Source: Bog-532 sp963720945 (lineage in GTDB: Bacteria; Actinomycetota; Actinomycetes; Streptosporangiales; Streptosporangiaceae). Taken from it: a stretch of DNA of 64,000 nt. Where the stretch lies: contig CAVRHH010000033.1 of NCBI GenBank assembly GCA_963720945.1, positions 248,001-312,000 on the forward strand, read 5' to 3'. Position numbers and translations under genes: made by a program. Numbering within the stretch: the stretch's first letter is position 1; the number at the start of each line of letters is the position of its first letter. Below are positions 26,188-35,453 of this stretch, one piece after another. The notes below the pieces were generated by a model. That model ran no database searches. It worked only from the letters and a program-made list of their open reading frames with translations, and had not been told where the DNA came from.

Positions 26188-26529
26188 CCTGATCGCCTCG
26201 AAGAGGTCCTCCTCCTCGTCGCTGATGGTCAGCATCACGATCTTGGCGCTGGGCGCGGCCTCCTTCATCGCCCGGGCCGCCTCGATGCCGCTGGTCTTCG
26301 GCATCCGGATGTCCATCAGGACCACGTCCGGAAGGGACGCACCCGCTTGCGCCACCGCCTCGGCACCGTCGCTGGCCTGGCCGACCAGCTCGATGTCGGG
26401 CTCGGAGCCGAGGACCATCTCCAGCCCGCGCCGGAAGAGCGCGTGATCATCGGCGATCAGCACACGAATCGGGTCGGGAGCTTTCCCGCTGACCCGTTCG
26501 CCGCCGGGGGCACCGGCACCCTCGCTCAC
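25807..26529 (-). CDS. NarL/FixJ-type response regulator
   Basis: The 240-residue protein has an N-terminal receiver domain (RVLIADDHALFRRGL; phospho-acceptor Asp73 in VVLMDIRMP; switch Thr in VMLTISD; Lys in YLLKD) and a C-terminal LuxR-type HTH (LTDREMEVLKLVARGMNNRDIAKELFISENTVKNHVRNIL). GTG 26529 is preferred over 26544 because GGAGG lies 7 nt before it. No sensor kinase is adjacent. In streptomycetes an orphan regulator of this type sits between secA and hpf, matching the context here. Confidence 0.92.
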   Translation of the reverse strand: MSEGAGAPGGERVSGKAPDPIRVLIADDHALFRRGLEMVLGSEPDIELVGQASDGAEAVAQAGASLPDVVLMDIRMPKTSGIEAARAMKEAAPSAKIVMLTISDEEEDLFEAIRSGASGYLLKDIPLDEVADAVRAVHGGQSLINPSMAGKLLTEFATLARRDSEEERPQQVPAPKLTDREMEVLKLVARGMNNRDIAKELFISENTVKNHVRNILEKLQIHSRMEAVMIAVREKLIEFS

Positions 26530-26726
26530 GCTGTCTCCTCCCACCTACGATCACCCAGACCGCAGGACCGGCCGGGCCCGCCGGGCCGGGTACCGGACAC
26601 CGCGGCCCGCCGACATGACGGCCATGTCCACAGATGGTGGCCGAGCCATGGCACACTGCGCAAATCAGGCGCGCCGCGCATGGACCGCACCGCCAGTACC
26701 CGTTACCCGGTTTCCGCGTCAGCTAC

Positions 26727-27491
26727 TCACCCGGAGCCTTCCATCAATCGGATCACACCGTAGTCGTAGCCCCGTCGCCGGTATACGACGCTGAACAGGT
26801 CGCACTCGCGGTCATGGAAGAGATAGAAATCGTGCCCGACGAGTTCCATCTCAAGCAGCGCCTGGTCGATCGTCATCGGCTCGGCCGGGTGCAGCTTCTC
26901 CCGGACGACCAGCGGCCCGTCCCCCTCCATCTGGATCGGCACGAGATGCGCGGACGCGGACTCCTCGCCGCCGAGATCCTCATCCAGGCCGTACTCCTCG
27001 GGCCACTCCCGGGTCCGCAGGTCGGCCGGCCGGGGCATCCGATGACCGTTGCGGTGGCCGTTCACCGGCGCGGCCGGCTCGTCCACCAGCACGGGAACAT
27101 CCGCGTCGGCCATATCCGGCAGGCCGGCCTCCGGCGCCGCAGGGGCGGCCGCCGCGCTTCCGGCCCGGACCAGATCGCGGTCGCCGTGCCGCTCCTTCCG
27201 CCGGTCGCAGGCCCGCCGCAGCCTGGACTCGAGTTTGGCGAAGGCGAGATCAAGAGCCGTGTAGCGATCATCAGCGGCCGCTTCCGCGCGAATCACGGGG
27301 CCGCGCGACTGGATCGTAAGCTCGACTCGCTCCCGGCGACCGGACTGGCGCGGATTGCGCTCCTTGCTCACCTCCACATCGATCCGGATCGCCTTCTGAT
27401 CCAGTTTCCCGATCTTGACGAGCTTGCCGACCGCGTGCTCGCGGAAGCGCTCGGGGATGTTGGTGCGCCGGCTCTTGAAGATGATGTCCAT
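26727..27491 (-). CDS. hpf: Long-form ribosome hibernation promoting factor
   Basis: The 254-residue protein has the N-terminal S30AE/YfiA domain (MDIIFKSRRTNIPERF, then ELTIQSRGPVIRAEAAADDRYTALDLAFAKLESRL), a long Ala/Pro/Asp-rich linker, and the C-terminal dimerisation domain (VVREKLHPAEPMTIDQALLEMELVGHDFYLFHD and VVYRRRGYDYGVIRL). Long HPF joins two 70S ribosomes into 100S dimers in stationary phase or stress. The ATG at 27491 has GAGGGG 7 nt upstream. Confidence 0.95.
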   Translation of the reverse strand: MDIIFKSRRTNIPERFREHAVGKLVKIGKLDQKAIRIDVEVSKERNPRQSGRRERVELTIQSRGPVIRAEAAADDRYTALDLAFAKLESRLRRACDRRKERHGDRDLVRAGSAAAAPAAPEAGLPDMADADVPVLVDEPAAPVNGHRNGHRMPRPADLRTREWPEEYGLDEDLGGEESASAHLVPIQMEGDGPLVVREKLHPAEPMTIDQALLEMELVGHDFYLFHDRECDLFSVVYRRRGYDYGVIRLMEGSG

Positions 27492-27963
27492 TGCGATCCC
27501 CTCTGGTGGCGAGTGTCGCTCCTGGCGACTGACCGAAGGGGCATCCGTCCGGCCGACCTGGTCTTCGTCCCCACATCCGCCTGCTGAGGGGTTCGCGGCA
27601 TCTCTGTGGCCACTACTGACCTTCTCCCGGCCCAGCGAACCCGGTGCTCGCTGGCGGGGCAGGACTTACTTCTAAGCCGCACCGTGATCGGTCGACGAGA
27701 AGTCGCCTTACGTGGGCCGTTTAGCCTGCGGCTGGCATCGGCTTGCCACGCCGGGTTCTGCCCTTGAGTCCAGCCCAAGGGGCCCAGCGAGACGCAACCA
27801 CGGACCCGGACGGATGCCATGACACGAACCTAGCCCTATCCGGGCCGATTGTCAGGGGGGAATCGTATGCAAAAGGTGACAGGTCATTTACGGAACGTCG
27901 CTTACCGGGCTTTGGTTTCCCATAACGGACAGGCCACCTTCCGATAACGCCCTCGACACGCCG
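27492..27963. other. Intergenic region between lpqB and hpf; comF absent
   Basis: About 470 bp without a gene. In streptomycetes and relatives a ComF-type phosphoribosyltransferase gene normally lies between lpqB and hpf; no trace of its phosphoribosyltransferase motif is visible here on either strand. The region should hold the hpf promoter. The AT-richer stretch is at 27850-27930. Confidence 0.55.
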
Positions 27964-29784
27964 TCAGCCCGGATAGGCCGGGTCGTGCCCGGCGCCCACG
28001 ACGCCGCTCCACAGCCCGCCCAGGCTCGCGAGCGTGCTCATCTGGCCGTTGGACAGACCAGCCACCAGCGGGTTGGAGGAGCCGTCGGCGGTGATCGACA
28101 CGGTGCCCGCCTCGGCGGGGACCGGGACGAGTGTCTCGCCGTTCATCGCGATCTCATCGAGGACCGGGTTGCCCGACGACTGACTCAAGGCGATCACATG
28201 GTCAGCGTCATACCATGTCAAAGCGGTGAAGTGGCTGCTCTGCGCGCTGATCGGCAGCGCCGGGCCGAGGTAGGCCTGCGACCCGGACCGCACGATCGCC
28301 GCGACCATGAGCTGTGAGCCGCCGCTCCCCGAGACGAGCATGGCGCAGCGTACGCCGTCGGGGGCCACCTTCAGCGCGGTGACCTGCTTACCGGGCGACA
28401 GCGTGGTGGCGACCTGGACGGCCGTGCCCTCCCGGGCGGGCACGATCCATACCTGCCCGCCGCTGCCCACCGCCCACAGATCGTCGTGGGTGTCCCAGCT
28501 CAGCGACGTGAACGGGCCGGTGGCCCGCTGGGCCAGCGACGCGCCCCTGGCCAGGCTGGCCGTGTAAAGGACGCCGCCAGGGCCGAGCCCGGCCGCGTAC
28601 CGGCCGTCAGGCGAGACGGCCACCTGCGTGAGCGGCGTCTGCCCGATCCCGGCCTGGCCCGGCACGGTTGCGCCCTGTGGCGCGTTGGCTTGCGCGGTGC
28701 CGGACAGCGACCGCACCGCACCCCGGCCGTCGGCGTAGTAGAAGCTGGCGTGCGCCGGGGCGGCGGGCACGTAGGCGTCGTAGGAAACGATCTGCTGAAC
28801 CGGGCTGCCCGAGCCGGGCAGCGTCCACGGCGTGCCGTTCACCTCCAGCTCAACGGACTGGATCGACGGCTCATCCGAACTGGCGCCGGCCAGGGTCCAC
28901 ACCAGCTGGGCGGACATCTGCCGCAGCGTGTCCGCGCTGGCATGGGCCGCCGACCCGCCGAGGTTCACGATCGCGGTGCCACCGTCGAGGGACACGTCCA
29001 GCAGCCTGGTACCTGCCGGGAAAGCCGTCTTCGCCGCGTCCAGCAGCCACCCCGACGGCGTGGCCAGCAGGACCCGCAGCAGCTGGGTGACCAGGTCCGC
29101 CGGAGTGGCTTCCTGCGGCACGTACACCGGGTCGGGGAGCAGCACCTGCATGGCGGGGTCGAAGAAGTAGATGTTGCGCGGCTGGTAGACGTGCAGGAAG
29201 TCGGCCTGGGTCAGCAGCACGACGCTGGGCAGGGTGGAGATCCGCCACTCGCCGCCCTGCTTGACGAGACCGAAGTTCTCCTCCTGCGTCGCGGCCTGGC
29301 TCTGCGCGGAGATCGCGTACTGCCCGCTGTTGGAAACGTTGCCCAGCACCGTCCCGCTGACCTCGACCGCGGTGGTGTTGGCCGTCTTCCAGGACTGCTG
29401 CGGGGTGTCCGGCGGCGGGGAGACGATGCTGGGGTTCTGGGCGAAGACGGTCACCGCCCAGCCGGGCCGCCAGCCCCGGCGGGCCGACGGCAGCAGGTAC
29501 TCGCGGGCCACCGCGTGACCGTTGGCGAAGCTGGCGTTGGCGGCGAGGAAACCCGACACGATCTGCTGCGGGGTCCAGCCATGCCCGGGCGGAACCGGGA
29601 TCGGCTGCAGGTAGGACTGGCCGCCGCCTGCTCCGCCCTGGGTGGCGTTCACCGCCTGCACGTGGCCGCTGGTGGGCACGATGACACACCCGGCGAGCAG
29701 CAGCACGCACGCGGTGGCCAGCATGGCCAGCCGTGCCGCTGGTGCCCGCCGTGCCGTGATCCCCCGCCGCGGCCTGCTAGCCAC
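27964..29784 (-). CDS. lpqB: Lipoprotein LpqB, MtrAB accessory
   Basis: LpqB is a membrane-anchored lipoprotein that interacts with MtrB and tunes the MtrAB system. The product from GTG 29784 (606 residues) has a basic n-region, a hydrophobic helix and the lipobox LLAGC (Cys about residue 33). The GerMN-like domain is visible (IYFFDPAMQVLLPDPVYVP and LLDVSLDGGTAIVNLGG), followed by a C-terminal beta-propeller-like region (LTQVAVSPDGRYAAGLGPGG, FTSLSWDTHDDLWAVG). The start overlaps the mtrB stop by 8 nt, and GGAGTG is placed 11 nt before it. A longer GTG at 29853 is less likely. Confidence 0.92.
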   Translation of the reverse strand: MASRPRRGITARRAPAARLAMLATACVLLLAGCVIVPTSGHVQAVNATQGGAGGGQSYLQPIPVPPGHGWTPQQIVSGFLAANASFANGHAVAREYLLPSARRGWRPGWAVTVFAQNPSIVSPPPDTPQQSWKTANTTAVEVSGTVLGNVSNSGQYAISAQSQAATQEENFGLVKQGGEWRISTLPSVVLLTQADFLHVYQPRNIYFFDPAMQVLLPDPVYVPQEATPADLVTQLLRVLLATPSGWLLDAAKTAFPAGTRLLDVSLDGGTAIVNLGGSAAHASADTLRQMSAQLVWTLAGASSDEPSIQSVELEVNGTPWTLPGSGSPVQQIVSYDAYVPAAPAHASFYYADGRGAVRSLSGTAQANAPQGATVPGQAGIGQTPLTQVAVSPDGRYAAGLGPGGVLYTASLARGASLAQRATGPFTSLSWDTHDDLWAVGSGGQVWIVPAREGTAVQVATTLSPGKQVTALKVAPDGVRCAMLVSGSGGSQLMVAAIVRSGSQAYLGPALPISAQSSHFTALTWYDADHVIALSQSSGNPVLDEIAMNGETLVPVPAEAGTVSITADGSSNPLVAGLSNGQMSTLASLGGLWSGVVGAGHDPAYPG

Positions 29785-31724
29785 GCGTGCCCACTCCGGT
29801 CCCCCCGGCCAGCCGGGCGGGCCCGGCTTCGCCGAGTGGGCCCGCCTCGTCACCGTGGATCACAGCTCGTGGCGGCGCCACGGCGCCGCCGAGGACGAGA
29901 CCGCCGGAGACCACCTCACCGAGGCTCGGGACGACGTCGGTGTCGTCGGGAACCAGCGGTACCGGGGAGCCGACCAGTTTCTGCCCGGCGGCCCGGGGGA
30001 TGGTGAGCCGGAAGACCGACCCCTTCCCCGGCATGCCCCAGGCCTGCAGCCATCCGCCGTGCAGTTGCGCGTCCTCCAGCGCGATGGCCAGGCCGAGCCC
30101 GGTCCCGCCGGTCGTGCGGGCCCGGGCCGGGTCGGCGCGCCAGAAGCGGTCAAAGACGAGCTGGTCCTGCCCCGGCTTCAGGCCCACCCCGTGGTCGCGC
30201 ACCGCGACCGCGACCGCGTCCCGGTCGCCGGCCACGGTCACGATGACGTCGTGGCCCTCACCGTGCTCCACCGCGTTGACGAGGAGGTTGCGCAGGATGC
30301 GCTCGACCCGGCGGCGGTCCGCGTCGGCCATGCACGGCTCGGCGGGCAGCCGGAACTCGATCCGGCAGCCACGGCGCTCGGCGAGCTGCTGCGCGTCGTC
30401 GGCGGCGCGCCGCGCGAGGTCGCTGATGTCGACAGAGTCGGCCTCGAGGGTGGCGGCGTTCGCGTCGTGCCGGCTGAATCTCGAGCAGGTCCTCGAGCAG
30501 CTCCTGGAAGCGCTCGAGCTGACCCTGCAGCAGCTCGGCCGAGCGGGCCGAGGAGACATCGAAGGTGTCCTTGGCTTCGAGCAGCACCTCGGCGGCCATC
30601 TTGATCGTGGTCAGCGGGGTCCGCAGCTCGTGCGAGACGTCGGAGACGAACTGCCGCTGCAGCTTGGACAGCTCCTCGAGCTCGCGCAGCTTGTCCTGCA
30701 GGCTGGCCGCCATGTCGTTGAAGGACGTCGCGAGCGCGGCGAGGTCGTCGGCGCCCCGGACCCGCATCCGCTCCTCGAGCCGGCCCGCGGTCAGCCGCTG
30801 AGCCGCCTGTGCGGCGTGCCGCACGGGGATGACCACCCACCGGGTCACCAGGGAGGCGATCAGGGCGAGCAGGACGATCAGCGCCAGCCCCGCCCCGATA
30901 AGGGTGCGCTGGACGAGCTGCAGGGTCTGCTGCTCCTGCTGCATCGGGAACAGATAGTACAGCTGGTAGTAGTTGCCCAGCGGCGTGCCGACCGCGAGGC
31001 CCGGCTCGTTGGCGCGGCCCAGCGTGGACACGATCATCGTCGGCGCGTAGAACATCTTGCTGGCCCCGCCGTGGTCCTGCGCCGCCTGCACGCTCGCCGC
31101 CAGGGCGACCGGGATGCTGGCCACGGGATCGGCGCCGTCGGCCACGCCCCGGGTGTAGACCGGGGACCCGACCTGGTTCTGGCTCACCTCGATCACGACG
31201 TCGTAGGTGCTGTTGTTGCCGCTGGCGTTCTGCAGCGCTTGCGCCGTCGGGTAAAGGAAGCTGTCGGCGACCGCCGCGGACAGCGGGGCCCGGTTGAACT
31301 CGGGACTGCTCTCGGCCACGGTCAGGCCCTGCGACACCTGGGCGGTCGCGGACTTCTCCTTGTTCAGCAGCAGCCCGTCGGAGATCTGCTGGGTGAGGAA
31401 GAAGCCGAGCACGGCGATCACCAGAGCCGACAGGGCCAGCGTGGTGGTGACGACGCGGAGCTGGAGCGACCGGCGCCACCGGCAGCGCAGCTCCTCCGCC
31501 CGCTCGCGCTGCCATTTGCGCGCAGCCCGGAGTACCCGCTTGGCACGGCCGGGGAGCCGCCGGGCGACCAGCTTGACCAGACGAGACTGGCGGACGATCT
31601 TGTACCAGCCCTTGCGCTTCTTCCGGGCGGGCGCGTTACGGCGGCGGGCCGCGCCACCGGCACCCGGCTCGCTGCGGCCCTGCTGCGTGTCGGCCGCTGG
31701 GCTAGGCGCAGGCACCCCCGTCAT
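29777..31724 (-). pseudogene. mtrB: Sensor histidine kinase MtrB, single-base frameshift in the kinase core
   Basis: The N-terminal part has a cytoplasmic basic region, TM1 (LVIAVLGFFLTQQI), an extracellular sensor region, TM2 (LIVLLALIASLVTRWVVIPV), a HAMP domain and the H-box FVSDVSHELRTPLTTIK. The frame breaks after LLEDLLEI near 30478-30480, where ATTC stands in place of ATC. The kinase core then resumes one frame over with SRHDANAATLEADSV, the N-box LLVNAVEHGEG, the G1 box DHGVGL and the G2 box TGGTGLGLAIALEDAQLHGG. Deleting one T would give a normal MtrB. Both halves are conserved. ATG 31724 abuts GGAGG; GTG 31715 with GGAGG 9 nt upstream is a better-spaced alternative. Confidence 0.85.
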
Positions 31725-31795
31725 CCTCCATCGGGAGCAGCATAAGCCGTTGCCGCCGGTTCAGCCAGGGCTTCGCCGCGGGACCGGGCGCCTGG

Positions 31796-32473
31796 TCAGG
31801 CCGGACCGGCCTTATAGCCGACGCCCCGGACGGTCACGACGATCTCCGGCCGCTCGGGGTCCCTTTCGATCTTGGCCCGGAGCCGCTGGACATGAACGTT
31901 GACCAGCCGGGTGTCGGCAGCGTGCCGGTAGCCCCAGACCTGCTCGAGCAGCACCTCACGGGTGAAGACCTGGCGCGGCTTGCGGGCCAGGGCCACGAGG
32001 AGGTCGAACTCGAGCGGGGTCAGGTTCAGCGCCTCGCCGTCCCGCTTCACCGAATGGCCGGCGACGTCGATGCTGATGTCCCCGATCTGGAGCATCTCCG
32101 GCGCCGGCTCGTCGGTCCGCCGCAGCCGGGCGCGGATCCGGGCGACCAGTTCCTTGGACTTGAACGGCTTGACGAGGTAGTCGTCCGCGCCGGACTCGAG
32201 ACCCAGGACCACGTCAACCGTGTCCGTCTTGGCCGTCAGCATGACGATCGGTATCCCGGACTCGGTCCGGATCTGGCGGCAGACGTCGATCCCGTCGGTA
32301 CCCGGCAGCATCAGATCCAGCAGAACCAGATCCGGCCGGGTGTCGCGGAAGACGTCCAGCGCCTTGTCGCCGTCGGAGACAAACGTCGGCTCGAAGCCTT
32401 CGCCACGGAGCACGATCCCGAGCATCTCGGCGAGAGCGGCGTCGTCATCGACGACAAGCACACGTCCTTTCAT
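31796..32473 (-). CDS. mtrA: Response regulator MtrA
   Basis: The 225-residue OmpR/PhoB-type regulator has a receiver domain with VLVVDDDAALAEML, acceptor Asp53 (VLLDLMLPG), Thr in IVMLTAKTD and Lys in DYLVKPF. The winged-helix DNA-binding domain has LTPLEFDLLVALARKPRQVFTREVLLEQVWGY and the DTRLVNVHVQRLRAKIERDP recognition region typical of MtrA. MtrA coordinates cell-cycle, peptidoglycan and developmental genes in actinobacteria. It is 71 nt upstream of mtrB in the same operon. ATG 32473 lacks a clear Shine-Dalgarno; TATAGG just before it would fit a leaderless transcript. Confidence 0.97.
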   Translation of the reverse strand: MKGRVLVVDDDAALAEMLGIVLRGEGFEPTFVSDGDKALDVFRDTRPDLVLLDLMLPGTDGIDVCRQIRTESGIPIVMLTAKTDTVDVVLGLESGADDYLVKPFKSKELVARIRARLRRTDEPAPEMLQIGDISIDVAGHSVKRDGEALNLTPLEFDLLVALARKPRQVFTREVLLEQVWGYRHAADTRLVNVHVQRLRAKIERDPERPEIVVTVRGVGYKAGPA

Positions 32474-32677
32474 GGCCCTATAGTTCCACGTGATCGGGCA
32501 TGAAGAGGCCAGTGCGCGAATGCCGGGCCCGCAGCGGCGCCGCGGGCGGCCCGGCCGGCCACCCGCGCGAGGCCCTCGCGCACCGTTTCCTGACCCGCCC
32601 GGCCTGCATTCCTCGAGGCTGCCCGGCGTGCCATTATGATCGGCACCGCGTGGGGGCAACAGTAAGGAAAGCCGACA

Positions 32678-33034
32678 ATGGCCGAAGAAACTGGCCAGGG
32701 TGAGCCCGGGGAAAAGGGCCTGCCGCCGTACGGGCGGCCGCCGGCGCCCAAGCCGGGCGTGATCCCGCTGCGCCCCATCGGGGCCGGCGAGATCCTCGAC
32801 GGCGCGTTCACCGCGATCCGCCGTAATCCCCGGGCCACGCTCGGGGTGGGCGCGCGCGGCGAGGCGGCGCTGGTGTACGCGGCCGCCGCCGCGGAACGGG
32901 CCCGGGCGGAGCGTGCGCGGGTCAGCGCGGAACTGCAGCGGCGCGGGGTCATCGTGGTGGACGCGCCACCCGGGCGGCTGCCGCCCGCACTGGCCGACGC
33001 GTACCTGGCGCTGAAGGCGGCCGGGCGGCTCTGA
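32678..33034 (+). CDS. Chimeric remnant: membrane-protein N-terminus fused to a DUF58 C-terminus
   Basis: The 118-residue frame starts at ATG 32678 (AAGGAAAG upstream). Residues 1-55 (LPPYGRPPAP, then PLRPIGAGEILDGAFTAIRRNPRATLG) are the N-terminus of the multi-pass membrane protein that usually lies next to mtrA. From about residue 57 the sequence becomes YAAAAAERARAER, then RRGVIVVDAPP and PALADAYLALKAAGRL, the C-terminus of DUF58 proteins. Those two genes normally bracket DUF4129, DUF4350 and MoxR ATPase genes. An in-frame deletion of several kilobases with endpoints near 32845-32870 is the simplest explanation. The product has no complete domain and is probably inactive. Confidence 0.7.
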   Translation: MAEETGQGEPGEKGLPPYGRPPAPKPGVIPLRPIGAGEILDGAFTAIRRNPRATLGVGARGEAALVYAAAAAERARAERARVSAELQRRGVIVVDAPPGRLPPALADAYLALKAAGRL

Positions 33035-33123
33035 CGGACCGGCCGGGCCGGGCACGGGACGGTGCCGGGCCGGTACGGTGAGATCGTGATCAGACCCGCA
33101 CCATTGGCGCAGGAGCCGCGGCC

Positions 33124-34488
33124 GTGACGGCGGTGACGGAAGGCCCCGGACCGGGGATCTGGCGGGGGCTGACCGCGCGTCAGCAGCCGGACTGGCCCGA
33201 CCGGCAGCGGCTGAACGCGGTCACCAGTGAGCTGGCCGCGCTGCCGCCGCTCATCGTCGCCGACGAATGCGACCAGCTGCGGGAACGTCTGGCCGCGGTG
33301 ACGCGGGGCGAGGCGTTCGTCCTGCAGGGCGGTGACTGCGCGGAGACGTTCGAGGGCGCGACGGCCGGCGCGGTCCGCGCCAAACTGCAGACGCTGCTGC
33401 AGATGGCGCTGGTCCTCACCTACGGGGCGAGTGTGCCCGTCGTCAAGATCGCCCGGATGGCCGGCCAGTTCGCCAAGCCGCGGTCCAGCCAGACCGAGAT
33501 TCGCGCTGGCGTCGAGCTGCCCGCTTACCGGGGCGACGCCGTGAACGGCTTCGATTTCACCCCGGAGGCCAGAACACCGGACCCGGGACGGCTGCTCCGC
33601 GCCTATCACTGCTCGGCCGTCACGCTCAACCTGTGCCGCGCCTACACGATCGGCGGTTTCGCGGACCTGCGCCGGGCGCACGCCTGGAACCAGGACTTCG
33701 TCCGGACCAGCCCCTCGGGACAGAACTACGAACGGCTGGCCGGCGAGATGGACCGTGCCCTCGCGTTCATGCGCGCCTGCGGCGCCGACCCGCAGGAGCT
33801 CCGCTCGGTGGAGCTGTACTCCAGTCACGAGGCGCTGCTCCTGGATTACGAGAACGCCCTGACCAAGACGGACTTCCATAGCGGGCTGCGGTATGACGCC
33901 TCCGCGCACTTTCTGTGGATCGGCGAGCGCACCCGCGCCAGCGGGGACGCGCACATCGAGTTCGCCCGCGGCATCGACAACCCCATCGGGGTCAAGCTGG
34001 GCCCGTCCGCTACGCCCCCGGAAGTCCTCGCGCTGACCGAGACGCTCAACCCGGATGGCGTGCCCGGGCGGCTCACGTTCATCACGCGGATGGGCGCGGC
34101 CCGGGTCCGTGACCTGCTGCCACCACTGATCCGGGCGGTCCGCGAGGTCCGGTCGCCGGTCGCCTGGATCTGCGACCCGATGCACGGCAACACCTTCGAG
34201 GCACCGGGCGGCTACAAGACGCGGCGGTTCAGCGACATCCTCGCCGAAGTGCACGGGTTCTTCGAGGTGCACCGGGCGCTCGGCACCCATCCGGGCGGCA
34301 TCCACATCGAGTTCACCGGCGACAATGTGACCGAATGCGTGGGGGGCAGTCACGAGATCGCCGAGGACGACCTGCACCAGCGGTACGAGACCGCCTGCGA
34401 TCCGCGGCTCAACCGGAGCCAGTCACTGGATCTGGCCTTCACCGTCGCGGAAAGCTACGGCCAGGCCGTCCGCGGTTCCCGTCGCTGA
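33124..34488 (+). CDS. aroH: Class II 3-deoxy-7-phosphoheptulonate (DAHP) synthase
   Basis: This enzyme condenses erythrose-4-phosphate and PEP in the first step of the shikimate pathway. The 454-residue protein shows class II motifs: FVLQGGDCAETFEG near residue 70, PVVKIARMAGQFAKPRS, NGFDFTPEARTPDP, NQDFVRTSP, FLWIGERTR, PIGVKLGPSATP, TRMGAARVRDLLPPLI, WICDPMHGNTFE and the metal site HIEFTGDNVTEC. The GTG at 33124 has AGGAG 8 nt upstream. It appears to be a single gene. Confidence 0.95.
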   Translation: MTAVTEGPGPGIWRGLTARQQPDWPDRQRLNAVTSELAALPPLIVADECDQLRERLAAVTRGEAFVLQGGDCAETFEGATAGAVRAKLQTLLQMALVLTYGASVPVVKIARMAGQFAKPRSSQTEIRAGVELPAYRGDAVNGFDFTPEARTPDPGRLLRAYHCSAVTLNLCRAYTIGGFADLRRAHAWNQDFVRTSPSGQNYERLAGEMDRALAFMRACGADPQELRSVELYSSHEALLLDYENALTKTDFHSGLRYDASAHFLWIGERTRASGDAHIEFARGIDNPIGVKLGPSATPPEVLALTETLNPDGVPGRLTFITRMGAARVRDLLPPLIRAVREVRSPVAWICDPMHGNTFEAPGGYKTRRFSDILAEVHGFFEVHRALGTHPGGIHIEFTGDNVTECVGGSHEIAEDDLHQRYETACDPRLNRSQSLDLAFTVAESYGQAVRGSRR

Positions 34489-34596
34489 CCGTACCTGTTC
34501 AGCGACCAGCGCGCCACGTTAGTCTCCGCAGTACTGCGCGTCACGCCAGTGTCCGCAGTACTGCATGCCCCGGCGCGGCGACAGCGAGGAGAGGCG

Positions 34597-34944
34597 GTGG
34601 ATGCGGACGACAGTGCCCGGATGCGGGATCTTCTGGCGAGTAACCGTACGCTGCTGGCCTGGATCCGGACCGCGCTCTCGTTCGCCGGGCTCGGCTTCGC
34701 GGTTGACAAGTTCGGCCGGACTCCCGGCCTGGTGCATTTCGCTGGATACCTCGGGATCATCATGACTCTCGTCGGGCTGCTGTTCACGATCATCGGTTTC
34801 GCCCAGCACCGGACCGTCCTGATCGAAGAAAAGCCCCCGCCCGGCGCACCCGTGCCCACTCGATGGCCGACGGTCGTCGCGGCCGCTGCCTGCGCCCTGG
34901 CCTGCGCGTTCCTGGCCGTATACCTCGCCGTCAGCATGACCTGA
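34597..34944 (+). CDS. DUF202/YidH-family membrane protein
   Basis: The 115-residue protein has the DUF202 signature LASNRTLLAWIRTALSFAGLGFAV, then a second helix GYLGIIMTLVGLLFTIIGFAQH and a third near the C-terminus (VVAAAACALACAFLAVYLAV). Three membrane helices are expected. GTG 34597 is chosen over 34549 because GAGGAGAGG lies immediately upstream. Function is unknown. Confidence 0.85.
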   Translation: MDADDSARMRDLLASNRTLLAWIRTALSFAGLGFAVDKFGRTPGLVHFAGYLGIIMTLVGLLFTIIGFAQHRTVLIEEKPPPGAPVPTRWPTVVAAAACALACAFLAVYLAVSMT

Positions 34945-35023
34945 GTGCGGCGGTCAGGCACCGTTAACCGGCCCCGGCGGCGTCCGGTGCGGGGCCCATA
35001 CGCACACCGAAGGAGATCGAGCG

Positions 35024-35428
35024 ATGGCCGGAGACGGTAGCTGGAACGAGCCCGACGTCGTTACCAAGATCAGCCCGCGGCCGGTGACCGATACCGTCGC
35101 GCGCCTGACGGACCTGATCGCCGCGAAGGGCATGAAGCTGTTCGCGGCGATCGACCAGAGGGCCGCGGCACAGCAGGTAGGACTGGAGTTGCGCGACACC
35201 ACGCTGGTGCTGTTCGGCAGCCCGGCCGCGGGCACGCCGGTGATGGCGGCCTCGCCGCTGGCGGCACTGGATCTGCCGCTCAAGGTGCTGGTCTGGGATG
35301 ACGCGGGGCAGACGAAAGTCAGCTACTACGCACCCGCCGCGCTCGCCGCCCGCCATCATCTCAGCGCCGACCTGGCGGCCAGGCTGGCCGGCATCGACCC
35401 GCTGACCGACGCGCTCATCACCGCGTGA
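35024..35428 (+). CDS. DUF302 domain protein
   Basis: The 134-residue cytosolic protein has the DUF302 fold pattern: SPRPVTDTVARLTDLIAAKGMKLFAAIDQ, then LRDTTLVLFGSPAAGTPVMAASPLAALDLPLKVLVWDD with the G-x-P-x-x-G-T-P segment diagnostic of this family. It starts at ATG 35024 with AAGGAG well placed. Its role is unknown; the family is often seen with stress or thiol/redox genes. Confidence 0.88.
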   Translation: MAGDGSWNEPDVVTKISPRPVTDTVARLTDLIAAKGMKLFAAIDQRAAAQQVGLELRDTTLVLFGSPAAGTPVMAASPLAALDLPLKVLVWDDAGQTKVSYYAPAALAARHHLSADLAARLAGIDPLTDALITA

Positions 35429-35453
35429 TCCGGCCCCAGCGGCTGGGCGGGTG

